A model generated the notes under the pieces. The model did not search any database. It saw only the letters and a list, made by a program, of their open reading frames with translations, and had not been told where the DNA came from. A stretch of 64,000 nt of DNA. Source: Gliomastix tumulicola. Taxonomy: Eukaryota; Ascomycota; Sordariomycetes; Hypocreales; Bionectriaceae. Where the stretch lies: positions 1,240,001 through 1,304,000 of the forward strand of contig BCHX01000004.1 of NCBI GenBank assembly GCA_001599755.1. The letters are read 5' to 3'. The position numbers were made by a program, and so were the translations under genes. The number at the start of each line of letters is the position of its first letter. The first letter of the stretch is position 1. Of the stretch, positions 1 to 10,301 are shown in pieces.

Positions 1-722
1 CAGACGTTGATCAATATTAGTCCTGGAACGTCGCATTTATCTGTGGCAGATGCATCAGGCCTGGCTATCACACTCACCAGCACCATCAATCTTCTCTTTG
101 GGTCCTACGTCATGGTCCCCGAGACTGGAATCATCATGAACAACGAGATGAACGACTTTTCTATACCAGGCAGCTCTTCCCTGTTCGGTCATAGGCCGTC
201 AAAGTCCAACTACGTCAAGCCTGGCAAGAGACCTTTGTCATCAATGAACCCTGTTCTGGTCGATTTCGCCGCGAACAGCACATTCTACATCGCCCTTGGT
301 GCCGCCGGCAGCTCAAGGATTATCACGTCTATTGTCCAAGCACTGTGGTATCTACTGGACAGACACATGAATCTCTATGACGCTCTCCGCGAGCCGAGAT
401 TTCACGAGCAGCTGACCCCAAATCAGGTCTGTATTCAGTGTTCCAACTCTTCTGCACTCTGCTCGATCTGTCCTCGTGACGGCTCCCAATCTTTATGAAA
501 GATATCCTTCTGCTGACCACGATCTTCTCTTTCGACGTTAATCAGACTAGTTATGAATGGGCGTACAACAATGCAACGAGACGCTTCATGGAAGACCGAG
601 GCCATATCACTGCGTGGCTGCAGAATGGATCCTCGATTCAGGCAGTCAGGAGACTGGCCAATGGGACCTTTGAGGCGGCGGGAGAGCCTCGGCAAATGGA
701 CTCCGGGGGCTTTGCGACGTGA
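1..722 (+). CDS. gamma-glutamyltransferase (gamma-glutamyltranspeptidase), 3' part; cut by window start
   Basis: Cleaves the gamma-glutamyl bond of glutathione and transfers or hydrolyses the glutamyl group; an Ntn-hydrolase that self-cleaves in the secretory route. Only the small-subunit end is present. Exon 1..426, intron 427..545 (phase 0), exon 546..722. The frame enters open from the window edge. The GTSHLSV motif at codons 9-15 carries the presumed autoprocessing/nucleophilic Thr (codon 28..30). RPLSSMNP, GAAGSSRI (substrate-binding SS and glycine loop) and EPRFHEQ follow in family order. The second exon gives a typical C terminus ending in DSGGFAT. The large subunit and signal or membrane segment lie upstream, outside the window. 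Family assignment is firm; substrate and localisation are inferred. Confidence 0.92.
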
Positions 723-1688
723 TGAGGCTCTAAACACCAGCATACTCCCAATTTGTAAGGTAGGGAGGCAGGCAGGCGACGCCAGAGCACACTACTCAGC
801 CGTTGCCCACGCTTTGCTGTTGTCCACGCTTTGCTCCACGTTTTATCACTGCCGCCAGCCCGATATTGGTCATGAGATATCGTAATTGTAGCACTTTCAT
901 TCAAAGGTCGGGCAACGGATCCGCTATTTCCAGGATTTTGCTTCCTCAACTTTGCCTTTCTGCCACGTCCACGTGTCCAGGTGAGATGGATGGGTGGCAC
1001 TATGTGGTTGGTGTGGGTGGGTGAGTTGTCGGTTGCCTTACGTCCCCAACCCGAATGCTTCCGATTCAGCACTTTCCAAGTTGCGTTATCATGGAGTCCA
1101 CCATATTTCTGGTACGCCTTTAGCGGCTCTCTATGGCCATAAAGAATCATTCTGGAGGTTGGGCCGTTTTGAATGGTTCGCCTACACGTCATTTGTCCAG
1201 GCCACTGTTAGGCAGAACTGACCCAGCCACACTGGAATATCGCAGCGAGCCCTGATGTAAAGTACAATTCTCAAATGCAACATACCCCGCTCCCGCTCGG
1301 GGGTGTGGTTGCATTGCATATCAGAAGTTTCATAATTCGCTCATTGCCAACAGGAATGAGGCGAGACTGGAGGCAAAAGTCGAGCAACCAACAGGTGCCC
1401 CAGATGCGGCTATAAGAAGACGAACCTGGCCTCGATCACACAAAAATGTTTTAGCTGACTCCGTTATACCTTCAACGCAACGTTAGAGGCAGGTGTTTCT
1501 TTCCATCCACCATCCCACTACTCAAGATGTATGTCCCCGTGAATCGAGGGATGCTGCACCTGGAGAAGGAGCTGACCTTTCCATAGACCGAGTGCCACCT
1601 CCTTCGACATTTACTTCAATCAAAGACGTCCTCAACTCCTCCAATATCCCCGCTCACCCTCACCCTCACCCTCACTGCGACATCCAAC
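723..1688. other. intergenic, no gene seen
   Basis: Several open frames exist on both strands, but none has recognisable composition, splice structure or family motifs. The last 70 bases are CT-rich with a short ACCCTC tandem run at about 1655-1676, typical of a fungal 5' leader for the small frame that follows. Confidence 0.5.
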
Positions 1689-1883
1689 ATGCCTGAGCAA
1701 CCTCCCAGTGCCAATGCACCACAGGCATCGACGGAGCCTGCTCCGACCGGCTCCGGGCAGGACAGCAGGGTGCAGCCATGGTTAAAGGACCTGGCGCAGT
1801 TTAAGGAGGAGCATCCGGATAGTGAGGATATTGTAGCTACGAGCCGGATGGAGGAGAGGTACAATGAAGTAGCATCCGGATAG
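1689..1883 (+). CDS. possible small protein, 64 aa, hydrophilic
   Basis: Not recognised. The frame opens with ATG in good context (CCAACATGCC) after a CT-rich leader, which is the main argument that it is real. The N-terminal third is Pro/Ala/Ser/Thr-rich and probably disordered; the rest (QPWLKDLAQFKEEH, then SEDIVATSRMEERY) looks like a short acidic amphipathic helix pair. There is no signal peptide or membrane segment. The stop codon and last codons come from a second copy of a 17-base direct repeat read in another frame (1811-1827 and 1872-1888), so the 3' end may be recent or the model may continue through an intron with a GTACAA donor at 1859. It could be a chance frame. Confidence 0.35.
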   Translation: MPEQPPSANAPQASTEPAPTGSGQDSRVQPWLKDLAQFKEEHPDSEDIVATSRMEERYNEVASG

Positions 1884-1888
1884 TGAGG
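1811..1888 (+). repeat. 17-bp perfect direct repeat pair, 61 bp apart
   Basis: GCATCCGGATAGTGAGG occurs at 1811-1827 and again at 1872-1888. The first copy is read as a HPDSE-coding segment of the small frame; the second is read one frame off and supplies its TAG stop. Confidence 0.9.
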
Positions 1889-2278
1889 TAGTGACGATGT
1901 GACAGCAAGTACCTTACTAGGCGACGACCAATAAATTCACTGATTTAAACCCCTCTTTATCTCTATCTTCCTCTTAATACTACTCGCTTGATCCTTATCT
2001 CGCTCCGTATGCAACCTACTGTAGTGAGGGGATATGCTAAAGACTGCTCCAAGAGCATGTTTCAAAGCCAGCCAACCCCGCTGCTAAAGAATACATGCTG
2101 TCATTTCTCGTACGTCTTTGGCAATTCTCCCCAGGAGGCCATATCACGCGGGATTGCCTAATCTTGTCTTGGCAGAAATCTTTCCGTTCATAAGTAGATA
2201 AGTCCCGGCAGTAAACTCCCCCCACGCTTCACTCTTCCGAGCATCACCGCAAATCAATTTCCCGCCGCACAAGCAGGC
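1884..2278. other. intergenic and promoter region of the AsaB-like gene
   Basis: Nothing coding is evident. The stretch holds the presumed 3' end of the small frame and the promoter/leader of the gene starting at 2279. No clear TATA box was picked out. Confidence 0.5.
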
Positions 2279-3537
2279 ATGGCGTCCCAAGATGACGTGG
2301 GCGTGATCAAGTACGCGGTGTGGGATCCCATCTTCGAACGTGAGAGGCCCTTCAAGATCATGAGCGATTTGGGCGCCGGCACGAGAAAGACCAACATCAC
2401 GTACAAAGACGGCCCGCCGCAGGTCTTCAGAGACGTCCGTGGCGACGAGGCGAGATTCTCCCTGGATGCCAACGGTTTCAAGTTCTGCCGGCACGTGTTT
2501 ACGTTCCGCGACTGGTACAACGCGGGGAAAGTCGAGAAGGAGTACTTCCCGGAGGTGAAGGAACTGCTGCGAAGGGAAATTCCGGGGGTCACGAGGGTGG
2601 AGATCTTTGACTGGAGGGTAAGGTTGACACACAAGCTGCCCGGGTGTTCTTTGTGAACCTTTCCCCCCAATATTCCTCTTACCTCCCTTGATTCATACTC
2701 CGCCAATCCGGTTCGCTTTTGTTGTGATCAATGCTGAATATGTGCGTAATAGCTGCGACGAAACCAGACCTTTGAGGAGGCTGGAATCGACGAGATAAAC
2801 CTCAACGACAGCACGCATTGGCTACCTCCCGTATCTACAGCCCACATCGGTGAGGATGCAAATCACTATCTTTCAAAGAAGCCTTGCCTCTTGACAGTCT
2901 GCGGCTTCTCAATTGTGATCTAACCATTGATCTAGATCAAACACTACGATCTACTCAAGAGCGTGTGAGATACCACCTGAAAAGCGACGCGGACCCCCTC
3001 TTAAAAGGTCGAGTGCGGATAATCAAGTTAGTACATCTACTTGAAATTTCTCAATTCCTACCCCTACCTCGTGTTTAGACGATCCTCGCCCACCGCAACG
3101 CAACGCATTGACACATGATCCCGAGCAGTGTATGGAGGCCAATCAACCACCCTATCGAGGACTGGCCGCTGGCAGTATGCGATGGCAGCAACGTCTTCGA
3201 AGAAGATCTGCTGAGGACTGACTACGTGACTCTCGACTACATTGGAGAAACATACAATGTCCTCTACCGTGACAAGTACAACTGGCACTACCTGTCTCGC
3301 CAGACGCCCGAGGAGGTGACGTTGCTCAAGATATCAGACTCTGACCTGACTGCAAAGGCGAAATGTATGTCATATCCCCCCCCTTAGAAACGCTGTGTGC
3401 GACATCCGAATGAGCGCTGATGAGGCTTCATGGGGATAGGCTGTCCTCATGCTTCCTTTCAACACTCCAACGTCAAGGAGGATGCTTTGCCCCGAGAGAG
3501 TATCGAAGTCCGGGCTCTAGTTTTTAGCGAAGACTAA
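2279..3537 (+). CDS. AsaB/CmcJ-family hydroxylase/desaturase-like protein, 286 aa, five exons
   Basis: Exons 2279..2617, 2753..2849, 2936..3026, 3129..3364, 3440..3537; all junctions GT-AG and in phase (861 nt). The translation follows the family that includes aspergillic-acid AsaB and bacterial CmcJ: early DLGAGTRKTNITY, then RVEIFDWR-LRR, HIDQTLRSTQERV, the core INVWRPINHPIEDWPLAVCD, a DYIGETYNV stretch, NWHYLSRQTPEEV, and the terminal PHASFQHS and PRESIEVRALVF blocks. Members act as putative oxidoreductases tailoring secondary metabolites, but the chemistry here cannot be read from sequence. No NRPS, PKS or terpene synthase lies nearby in the window, so it is a stand-alone copy. It is soluble, with no signal peptide. 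Length matches the family. Confidence 0.88.
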
Positions 3538-3869
3538 CTAGTTCCAACAACACCCTACCTTATTCTCTTTCTTTCTCATATGGTACGAAGTGGCAAGCAC
3601 TGCTACCTGACAAGTGAGAATGATGATATTACTCGCCGCTCTAGATGTCATCACTCGTCAGATATGCGCTCTTTTGCAGCCATGTACCAATCGAACCGGA
3701 GAGGTCTTTGAGATGAAGAAGATTTGCATTCCTCCCTAATTTCAATAATTGCAAAGAAATCATATTGTGCCCCATGCTCATCTAAAGCCACACGGCTGCA
3801 ATTCCCGCTAACAGCTATCGTCTCCAACCCTTGACGTTCGTGTTCCTCCACATGTCCAACCGCATCAAG
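3538..3869. other. intergenic between convergent genes
   Basis: Holds the 3' flanks of the AsaB-like gene (+) and the ankyrin gene (-). No gene or clear repeat is seen. Confidence 0.5.
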
Positions 3870-6755
3870 TCATGAGTCCTGTCCGTCGTCTGAGCCGTCA
3901 TCCGAACAGTCCTCCCAGTCCTCTTCTTCTTCTTCTGAATCAAGATCGTCCTCCTGCATGACCCACGGCTGCATATAAGGTGGTCTTTTGTCCGGCTTGT
4001 CCATACATTTCGAACACAGGGGTGCATCGTCCCTCTCATCGCCGAATTTCGGCCAAGGCGAATCGTCCCAGTAGGGGCAGTCGTTCTCCCGTCCTTTCCA
4101 TAGTGCCTCGAAAGCCTCTCGCGTATACCATGAGGTGTAGTTTGGCCTGCGCTGGTACCCGGCGCGGAACTCTTGCAAGTTGTGGCCGCAAAGAAACAGT
4201 GCCGAGTCCCAAACATCTCCGCAGTAGCCTCCGAGCGGCTGTTTCTCGTTCCCAGTGTAGTAGTTAGGATCTGAGCAGTAACACCGGAATGCGTGCTGAT
4301 AGATCGTCGTCCCATCAGCCTTGACACTCCGGTGGGGGTCTGCGCCAGCTTGTAGCAGAAAGACGAGAGTATCTCGGTCCTTGGTAATAGTATTGACAGC
4401 CAGCAAAGGGTATAAAGACCTCAAATAATAGCATAGCCACCTGCTAAACACCCTTAAACATGTCCATCCTAAATGGTCCTCTGCGTTGATATCGATTCCC
4501 AGATCGAGGATCGCGGCTATGTTTCGTTTCGAGCCGCGTCCTAAAGCCATGCACGCATAGTGCATCATGGTCCATCCACCTTTTCCCACGGGGCCAACCA
4601 CTTCGGCAGCTGAGATCGTGCCATTGCGGATTGCTATCCGAGCATATTTTGCAACCTCCTTGATCTAGGGTCAGTTCAGTTCCTCTGTGAGAAGGCAGAA
4701 AACATTCCAGACTAGACTTACACCCTCAAACCCAAGCGATGCGTGTAATACAAGCAGCGATATAAAGGATCCTGAGTTCTCATCTGGCTCAAACATTGGA
4801 TCGGCTCCCGCTTCTAATAGCAGTTCCAAGTTCTCGTGAACAGTATTCGACCAGATAAAGTGGCGCGTCCCATACACCTGGTAAGACAACAGGGGAGTTA
4901 TCCTAAAGCCCAGTTAGTCAAGGAGCTTACCACTTAACTCGGATATACGCTTACTGGTCCCTGTCCGCGCCTTTGGCCACGTGGTCGATATCGAGTCCAC
5001 TATCAAGGAGAAAGCGAGTCATTGGTGGTTGCTCAGCAGAATACTAAATAAAGAGAGTTAAACTTCGCCACATAGAAAGCAAACCCGTTTCACCATCGAG
5101 GCCTGATAGAAGTTTTGCTACTCACAAATAAGAGAGACCATCCATTCTCATCAGTATCTCGTAGACTTGCCTCGCCGTCCTGAAGCATCTGTCGCAATTG
5201 CTGCAAGTTGCCTTCTGTGACGACCTCGAAAACCTTGGATCCTTTAGGAAGAACCGGGTTGAGGGCCAGGTAGGAAACAGAAGAGATGAATCCCGGATTA
5301 GTAGTCAATGTCTCGCTCCATTCCTTAGCCACAATCATAATCGGGTCCCGAGCTCTGTTCACCATTATTGACACAGTGGTCAGAAGCTCCGTACGCCCAC
5401 CCTGTCTGCTCTGCACGGTTCCTGCCGCAGTGTCGCCCTGGCAGTCGGCACAGCTCCCGTCTTCGCAAGAGCAGCTCCTGATAGTCTTTCTCTGGTCTAA
5501 AGTCAAGAACCCGACAGGCAGGTTGATGCTGTGTTGGGTGCGAATTGTCTGCAAAGGACTTCTGAATTCCCTCAGACCGCGGTAAACGACCTGATCTAGT
5601 GGATGGGTAGTCACAGATTAGTACTCAAGATTAGTTCAACGTGGACCTTGAGTCAACTCGTACCCTTGGGATTGAGAGTCATTGAGCGACTTCCGTGAGT
5701 CCTGTTGAACCGGGTTAAAGCCCGAGCAGCCGCCAGATACCCATCCCTTTCTGGTAAGGAAGGAGAAGTTTCAGCCAGGCCGCGAGCAAGGTGCTTGGCG
5801 GCAGTCAGGATATTGCTCAGATCTTCCAAGATAGACTCGCAAGCATCGTCGTCGTCGTCGTCGTCGTCGAAGGTATCGAATGTACGCTCTTTCTCGTGAA
5901 TGAGACTCCCAAGGCGCTCAATGCTCTCCGCTACGCTCTGGTCAATCTCGTGGTGTGCATTATTGCTGAGCTTTGCAGAAGCCTGCAGAGAGCCATCGTC
6001 TCCCACCTCCCCCAGAATAGTGGAGGGTTGTTCATCGGTTGAGGGTCGAGGACCCTGTTGCTGCTCCTGGCGAATCTGGGCAAGGGCTTGGTGCATCGCT
6101 TCCGCTCGACTGATGCCGATGGCGCCGACGCTCTCCACTGACTTTTGGACCTGTTCCACTGCCTGCTTAATCAGTGCCTCCACGATACCAAATTGTGAAA
6201 TAACCTCGCCATGATGAAGCGATGATATGTCAATGTGGTCGGCAGTCGATTGCTCGATCCGCTGCAGTGTGGACGCAGTGACGGCAGCCTCAGCCTTCAG
6301 CTCCATGGACGTTGTCCTAGAAAGCATGTCAATAGCTGCTTCTGAAATCCAGTCCACTGACAGATGACAAACCTTGCGAGGATGTCCATATGTGTGCCTA
6401 TATGGGTGATGCGCTGCGATATTCCTGTGCTGATGATCTCCAGATCTTTCTCACTGAACACCGTCCTCAGCCTCTTCCACATCTTGCCTGTCGCCCTCTC
6501 ATTAGGCTTCACCTGGAGTTTCTGGAGCTTCGCTGCGAAAGTGCTGATCTCAGTGACCGACTGTCGCACGTCGTTGAGCAAGGCGGCGTGGCTCGGATCG
6601 TCTCTGTCGCAGAGCTGGCGGACGCGCTCCAGCTGGGCCCGGAACTGCAGCACCTTTTCTGCTGTGGCCTTGACATTTTTGGGGCCATCCTTGACAGCAG
6701 AGATCGTGTCGTAGATGAAAGTCGTGAGACTCAAGGCGGATGATAAAGTATCCAT
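3870..6755 (-). CDS. ankyrin-repeat protein with STAND-type N-terminal helical domain, 856 aa, six exons
   Basis: Complement exons 6755..6373, 6316..5664, 5595..5126, 5043..4955, 4902..4722, 4664..3870; every junction keeps phase (2571 nt). Residues 1-125 (MDTLSSALSLTTFIYDTI onward) resemble the helical N-terminal domain placed before NACHT or ankyrin regions in fungal NOD-like proteins. A long coiled region follows, interrupted by an eight-Asp run from a GTC/GAC triplet repeat (about 5848-5873), then a Cys-rich patch (SCSCEDGSCADC). Ankyrin units begin near VFEVVTEGNLQQLRQML, with later LLEAGADP, HYACMALGRG and FLLQAGADPH segments. The C terminus is very acidic. No P-loop NTPase is present. 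A role as intracellular recognition or scaffold protein is inferred from architecture only. Confidence 0.8.
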
Positions 6756-7647
6756 GATGGAACGTGACCCCCGTCAAGGGTCGCTCACATTTTGATGAAT
6801 GAGGGAGGGAAGAAGTCAAGAAAAATGAGAGTGCAGGCAGTTGTCATGTCAGCTCCAGACGGGGCGCAGCGTCATTTTTTGCCAGCTGGCTGGCACAAAG
6901 TGAGGCGAATTGGGGCTGATTGGCTGTGAGTACCCCTCCAATATGCAGCTGCAATTCTGCCTTGGGCATGGTGATAGTCAGGCAAATCATTGCGCCACAG
7001 ATTGGCGCATTCTACAGTACGCGCTGAGCTGCAAGGCGACGCACAGATTAGCCGCTGCCTCGCCAAATGAGGTTGTTTCATGTCAAGTAAACTTGCAAAT
7101 ACGTCTACGACTAGACTTCATGCTGTACAAAGACTCTACATCTGCACAAGGCATCGATAGCAAATTTATTCGTCGTAAGAGGGAGTGGTCGGAAGCATCA
7201 GAGAGCCGGAGGACTTGGGTCCACCCACCTTCAAGTATCATCTTTGCCGGCTGAGATCTGATTGATGAGAACGATCCGGCCACCTTGCCATAGGGACCAA
7301 TCATATAAATCGCCTCCCATCGTCAGATCCAACGCATTCAAGACTTCACCTTGGGTCTTCATGACCATCAGGGCAGATGCTGGACTCATCCGGTCCAGGA
7401 ACTTGCACAGAAGCCGACTCGGCTACTTGATCCGACATAATCGTGGGGAAAGTGGGTCTCTCTGGAAGGCCATAAAGCCGACTCGAGACCTTCGGAAGGC
7501 CACCCGAGCATCACTTATAAATATTCATACTCCGGATGCTCTTTCAAAATCTGGAAGAGATGATCATCTTCTGGGGAATATTCACTTGGATTATGATCCT
7601 GAGACATTAGTCCGGCACCATCAAGGTCACCACCACTCACACACACC
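6756..7647. other. divergent intergenic region between ankyrin gene and acyl-CoA dehydrogenase
   Basis: No convincing gene. The region contains the promoters of the two divergently transcribed neighbours. The only clear element is a TATA-like box near 7516. Confidence 0.5.
7516..7523 (+). promoter_or_regulatory. TATA-like box of the acyl-CoA dehydrogenase gene
   Basis: TATAAATA lies 132 nt before the ATG at 7648. This implies a start site near 7546 and a leader of about 100 nt, normal for ascomycetes. Confidence 0.45.
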
Positions 7648-8961
7648 ATGTCTCGCACAATCGCCAGCGTCCTCCGCTCGTCACGCCGCGTCGGCGCGAG
7701 CTCCCGACCATTCACCAGGTCACCGGCGGCGGCGCTCTTCTCCACGACGGCGCCCAGACGCATCATGGACACGACGGGCCTCACCGAGAACCAGCTGACA
7801 GTCCGGGAGTCTGTCAGCCAGATCTGCGCCGAGTTCCCCAACACCTACTGGCAGGAGCGCGACCAGACCGAGACGGACCCCAAGGACTTCCATGCCGCCA
7901 TCGCCGCGGGCGGCTGGCTGGGCATCGCGCTGCCCGAGGCCGTCGGCGGCTCCGGCCTGGGCGTGTCCGAGGCCACGGTGATGATGCAGACCATCACCGA
8001 GTCCGGGGCCGGTATGGCGGGCGCGCAGGCCATCCACGCCAACGTCTATGCCACCCAGCCGCTGAGCAAGTTCGGCAGCGGCAAGCAGCTCGACTCCATC
8101 GCCGACATCGTGTCCGGGAAGACGCGCGTGTGCTTCGGCGTGACGGAGCCCAACGCCGGTCTGGATACGCTCCGCCTGAGCACGATGGCGAGGAAGCTCG
8201 AGGACGGGTCGTACTCGGTGACGGGGCAGAAGATCTGGATTACGTGCGCGCAGGTCGCGTCCAAGATGATCCTGCTCGCGCGGACGACGCCCCTCGAGGA
8301 GGTGACGAAGCCCAGCGCGGGCCTGTCCCTCTTCTACATCGACCTGGACCGCGACCAGCCCGGTCTGGACTTGAGGAAGATCAAGAAGATGGGCGGACGC
8401 GCCGTCGACGCCAACGAGGTCTTCTTCGACAACTATCGCATCCCCGCCGACTCTCTCATCGGATCAGAGGGCCAGGGCTTCAAGCTGGTCCTGCACGGCA
8501 TGAACGCCGAGCGCTGCCTGCTAGCTGGCGAGGCCCTGGGTCTAGGCTACGCCGCCCTGGCCAAAGCAGCCGCCTACGCCCGCGACCGCGTCGTCTTCCA
8601 GCGGCCCATCGGCATGAACCAGGGCATCGCGCACCCGCTCGCCGACGCCTACATGCGTCTCGAGGCCGCCAAGCTCGCCACGTACCACGCCGCCCGCCTC
8701 TACGACAACGGCCCCGCGGCGGGCACCACGCAGGAGGCCATCGGCGTCGCCTGCAACAGCGCCAAGTACCTCGCCGCGGAGGCGGCCTTCACGGCCTGCG
8801 AGCGGGCGGTGCTGACCCACGGCGGTATGGGTTACGCCATGGAGTACGACGTCGAGAGGTGGTTCAGGGAGTGTCTGGTTCCGAGGATTGCGCCTGTGAG
8901 CAGGGAGATGATTCTCAATTACATTGGCGAGAGGGCACTGGGTCTGCCTCGGAATTACTGA
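7648..8961 (+). CDS. acyl-CoA dehydrogenase, mitochondrial, 437 aa, intronless
   Basis: FAD enzyme that oxidises acyl-CoA to 2-enoyl-CoA in fatty-acid or branched-chain catabolism and passes electrons to ETF. Residues 1-39 are Ser/Arg-rich without acidic residues, a typical mitochondrial presequence ending near MDTT. The FAD/substrate loop VCFGVTEPNAG (about 161-171), KIWIT (195-199), MGGRAVDANEVFFDNY (248-263) and THGGMGY are present. The usual C-terminal YEGT glutamate is absent (RIAPVSREMILNY instead), while MNAER places Glu288 where isovaleryl- and long-chain acyl-CoA dehydrogenases keep their catalytic base. The final GLPRNY block matches the same subgroup. Substrate is unknown; a branched or odd acyl-CoA is plausible. 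Confidence 0.92.
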   Translation: MSRTIASVLRSSRRVGASSRPFTRSPAAALFSTTAPRRIMDTTGLTENQLTVRESVSQICAEFPNTYWQERDQTETDPKDFHAAIAAGGWLGIALPEAVGGSGLGVSEATVMMQTITESGAGMAGAQAIHANVYATQPLSKFGSGKQLDSIADIVSGKTRVCFGVTEPNAGLDTLRLSTMARKLEDGSYSVTGQKIWITCAQVASKMILLARTTPLEEVTKPSAGLSLFYIDLDRDQPGLDLRKIKKMGGRAVDANEVFFDNYRIPADSLIGSEGQGFKLVLHGMNAERCLLAGEALGLGYAALAKAAAYARDRVVFQRPIGMNQGIAHPLADAYMRLEAAKLATYHAARLYDNGPAAGTTQEAIGVACNSAKYLAAEAAFTACERAVLTHGGMGYAMEYDVERWFRECLVPRIAPVSREMILNYIGERALGLPRNY

Positions 8962-9275
8962 CGGGAGTCAAGACGTGGTTGCGAAGCGAGGGGCTCAATA
9001 GAAGGATGTGCAAAACGATAAGTAGTCCAACGGTGTACGAAGTGCAGAGTATTGAGAATAAATGTAATAAAAATTAACATCACTGTCCCTCAGGCCAGGG
9101 CTTGGACAAGTGTCCGTGAAAGTGAAGACGCCAAACTCCCATCCCTCCGATAGCCATGGTATCTACCATCCGTGAGTGTGATCAAGCCACTCGAAATACA
9201 ATTACCCAGTCCATGGAACTCCCGTCCGTCATGAAGGCCCGTTCTCCCTTTTGTGTATGTCTATCAATTCATCTC
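8962..9275. other. intergenic between convergent genes
   Basis: 3' flanks of the dehydrogenase (+) and the wall-sensor-like gene (-). AATAAA-like sequences occur near 9057-9072. Nothing else is seen. Confidence 0.5.
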
Positions 9276-10301
9276 TCATGATCTCCAGCCATGCTGTGGT
9301 GGTGGTGACGAGCCCGGCATCTCAGCGATATTCTGCTGCACGCCGTCAATCTCCACCGCCGCGCTCGTCCGAGGCGCATTGGCGTCCGCGAAGCTCTGCT
9401 GTCCCCCGAAGCCGGAGTATTGTTGCTGCTGCTGCTGCTGCTGCTGCTCAGGCGAGGAATACGCCTGGTACGGCTGCTGGGGGTACGGCTGCGGGCTCTG
9501 CTGGCCCTGGAATAGCGGAGGCGACTGCCAGGCGCCGGAGAGTGTGTTGTTCGTGTAGGGCGACACCGAGGCCGGGCTCGTCTTCGCGTCGGTGAAGCCC
9601 CCGAAGCTGGGCGACGGCTCCGACGGCGGGAACGTGGTGGGCGCGCTGCTGTAGCGGTGCTCGGGGAGCATGGGATTCGACTCGTCGGCGGCGCGTCTGC
9701 GTCTCCGGATGAAGAAGGTCGCCAGCGCGGCGACGAGGGCCAGGCCGCCGACTCCAGCGCCGACGCCGATGCCGATTATGGCGCCCTGTGACAGACCGCC
9801 GCCGCCGTTGTCGCCGCCTCCGTTGCCAGGATCGTTTGTCGAGCTGGAGGTGGGCTCCCCCGTCGTCGTCGTGGCGCCGGTGCTTGTAGGGTCCGTCTGC
9901 GTGCTCGTGGGCCTCCCGGTGGTCGTAGTAGTCGTACTGCTGCTGACATCCTCACCATCAGCAGCAGCGAAGAAGTCGCTCTGGCTGACGCTCATGGGCG
10001 TGTTCGAGTTGGAGCAGGCTCCCTGCATGGTGGAATAGACCTCCTGGACGTCGTCGCTGGCATCCTCCCCCACGCATTTGGCGACGTTGATGATGAAGTT
10101 GCCCTCGTTGCCGCAGAAGCACCTGTTCATCTTGTTCACATCGGTCGACTCGCAATTGGTGCGTGAGGCAGCGTTCTCCAGGCAGTGCTGCGAGTCTTCC
10201 GGGTAGAAGCCGAAGTCGGACTGGGCCGAGCACGTGGCGGCGAGGACGAGGAGAAGGAGGCAGGCCGAGGCCCACTGTAGTGAGGCTCTTGAGCGCAACA
10301 T
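9276..10301 (-). CDS. secreted-type single-pass membrane protein, Cys-rich head, Ser/Thr stalk; wall-sensor-like, 341 aa
   Basis: Type I membrane layout. Signal peptide residues 1-26 (hydrophobic LLLLVLAATCSA). A small extracellular head has six cysteines at 40, 50, 61, 63, 76 and 96; the CFC pair recalls CFEM-like or other fungal six-to-eight-Cys modules, though the full eight-Cys CFEM pattern is not met. A Ser/Thr/Gly stalk follows to about 170, then one glycine-rich membrane helix (about 173-198) followed by a stop-transfer RRRRR. The cytoplasmic tail is Pro/Gln-rich with a nine-Gln tract from a CTG/CAG repeat (about 9425-9449). The layout is like Mid2/WSC-type wall stress sensors, but orthology is not shown. 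No intron. Confidence 0.8.
   Translation of the reverse strand: MLRSRASLQWASACLLLLVLAATCSAQSDFGFYPEDSQHCLENAASRTNCESTDVNKMNRCFCGNEGNFIINVAKCVGEDASDDVQEVYSTMQGACSNSNTPMSVSQSDFFAAADGEDVSSSTTTTTTGRPTSTQTDPTSTGATTTTGEPTSSSTNDPGNGGGDNGGGGLSQGAIIGIGVGAGVGGLALVAALATFFIRRRRRAADESNPMLPEHRYSSAPTTFPPSEPSPSFGGFTDAKTSPASVSPYTNNTLSGAWQSPPLFQGQQSPQPYPQQPYQAYSSPEQQQQQQQQQYSGFGGQQSFADANAPRTSAAVEIDGVQQNIAEMPGSSPPPQHGWRS

Noticed and set aside
638..1192. 184-codon minus-strand frame near the gamma-glutamyltransferase end
   Set aside because: It overlaps the last exon of a real gene antisense and has no recognisable features.
8130..9077. 315-codon Arg/Pro/Gly-rich frame overlapping the acyl-CoA dehydrogenase
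   Set aside because: It is the +1-shifted reading of a GC-rich conserved gene, and composition is dominated by Arg/Ala/Gly.
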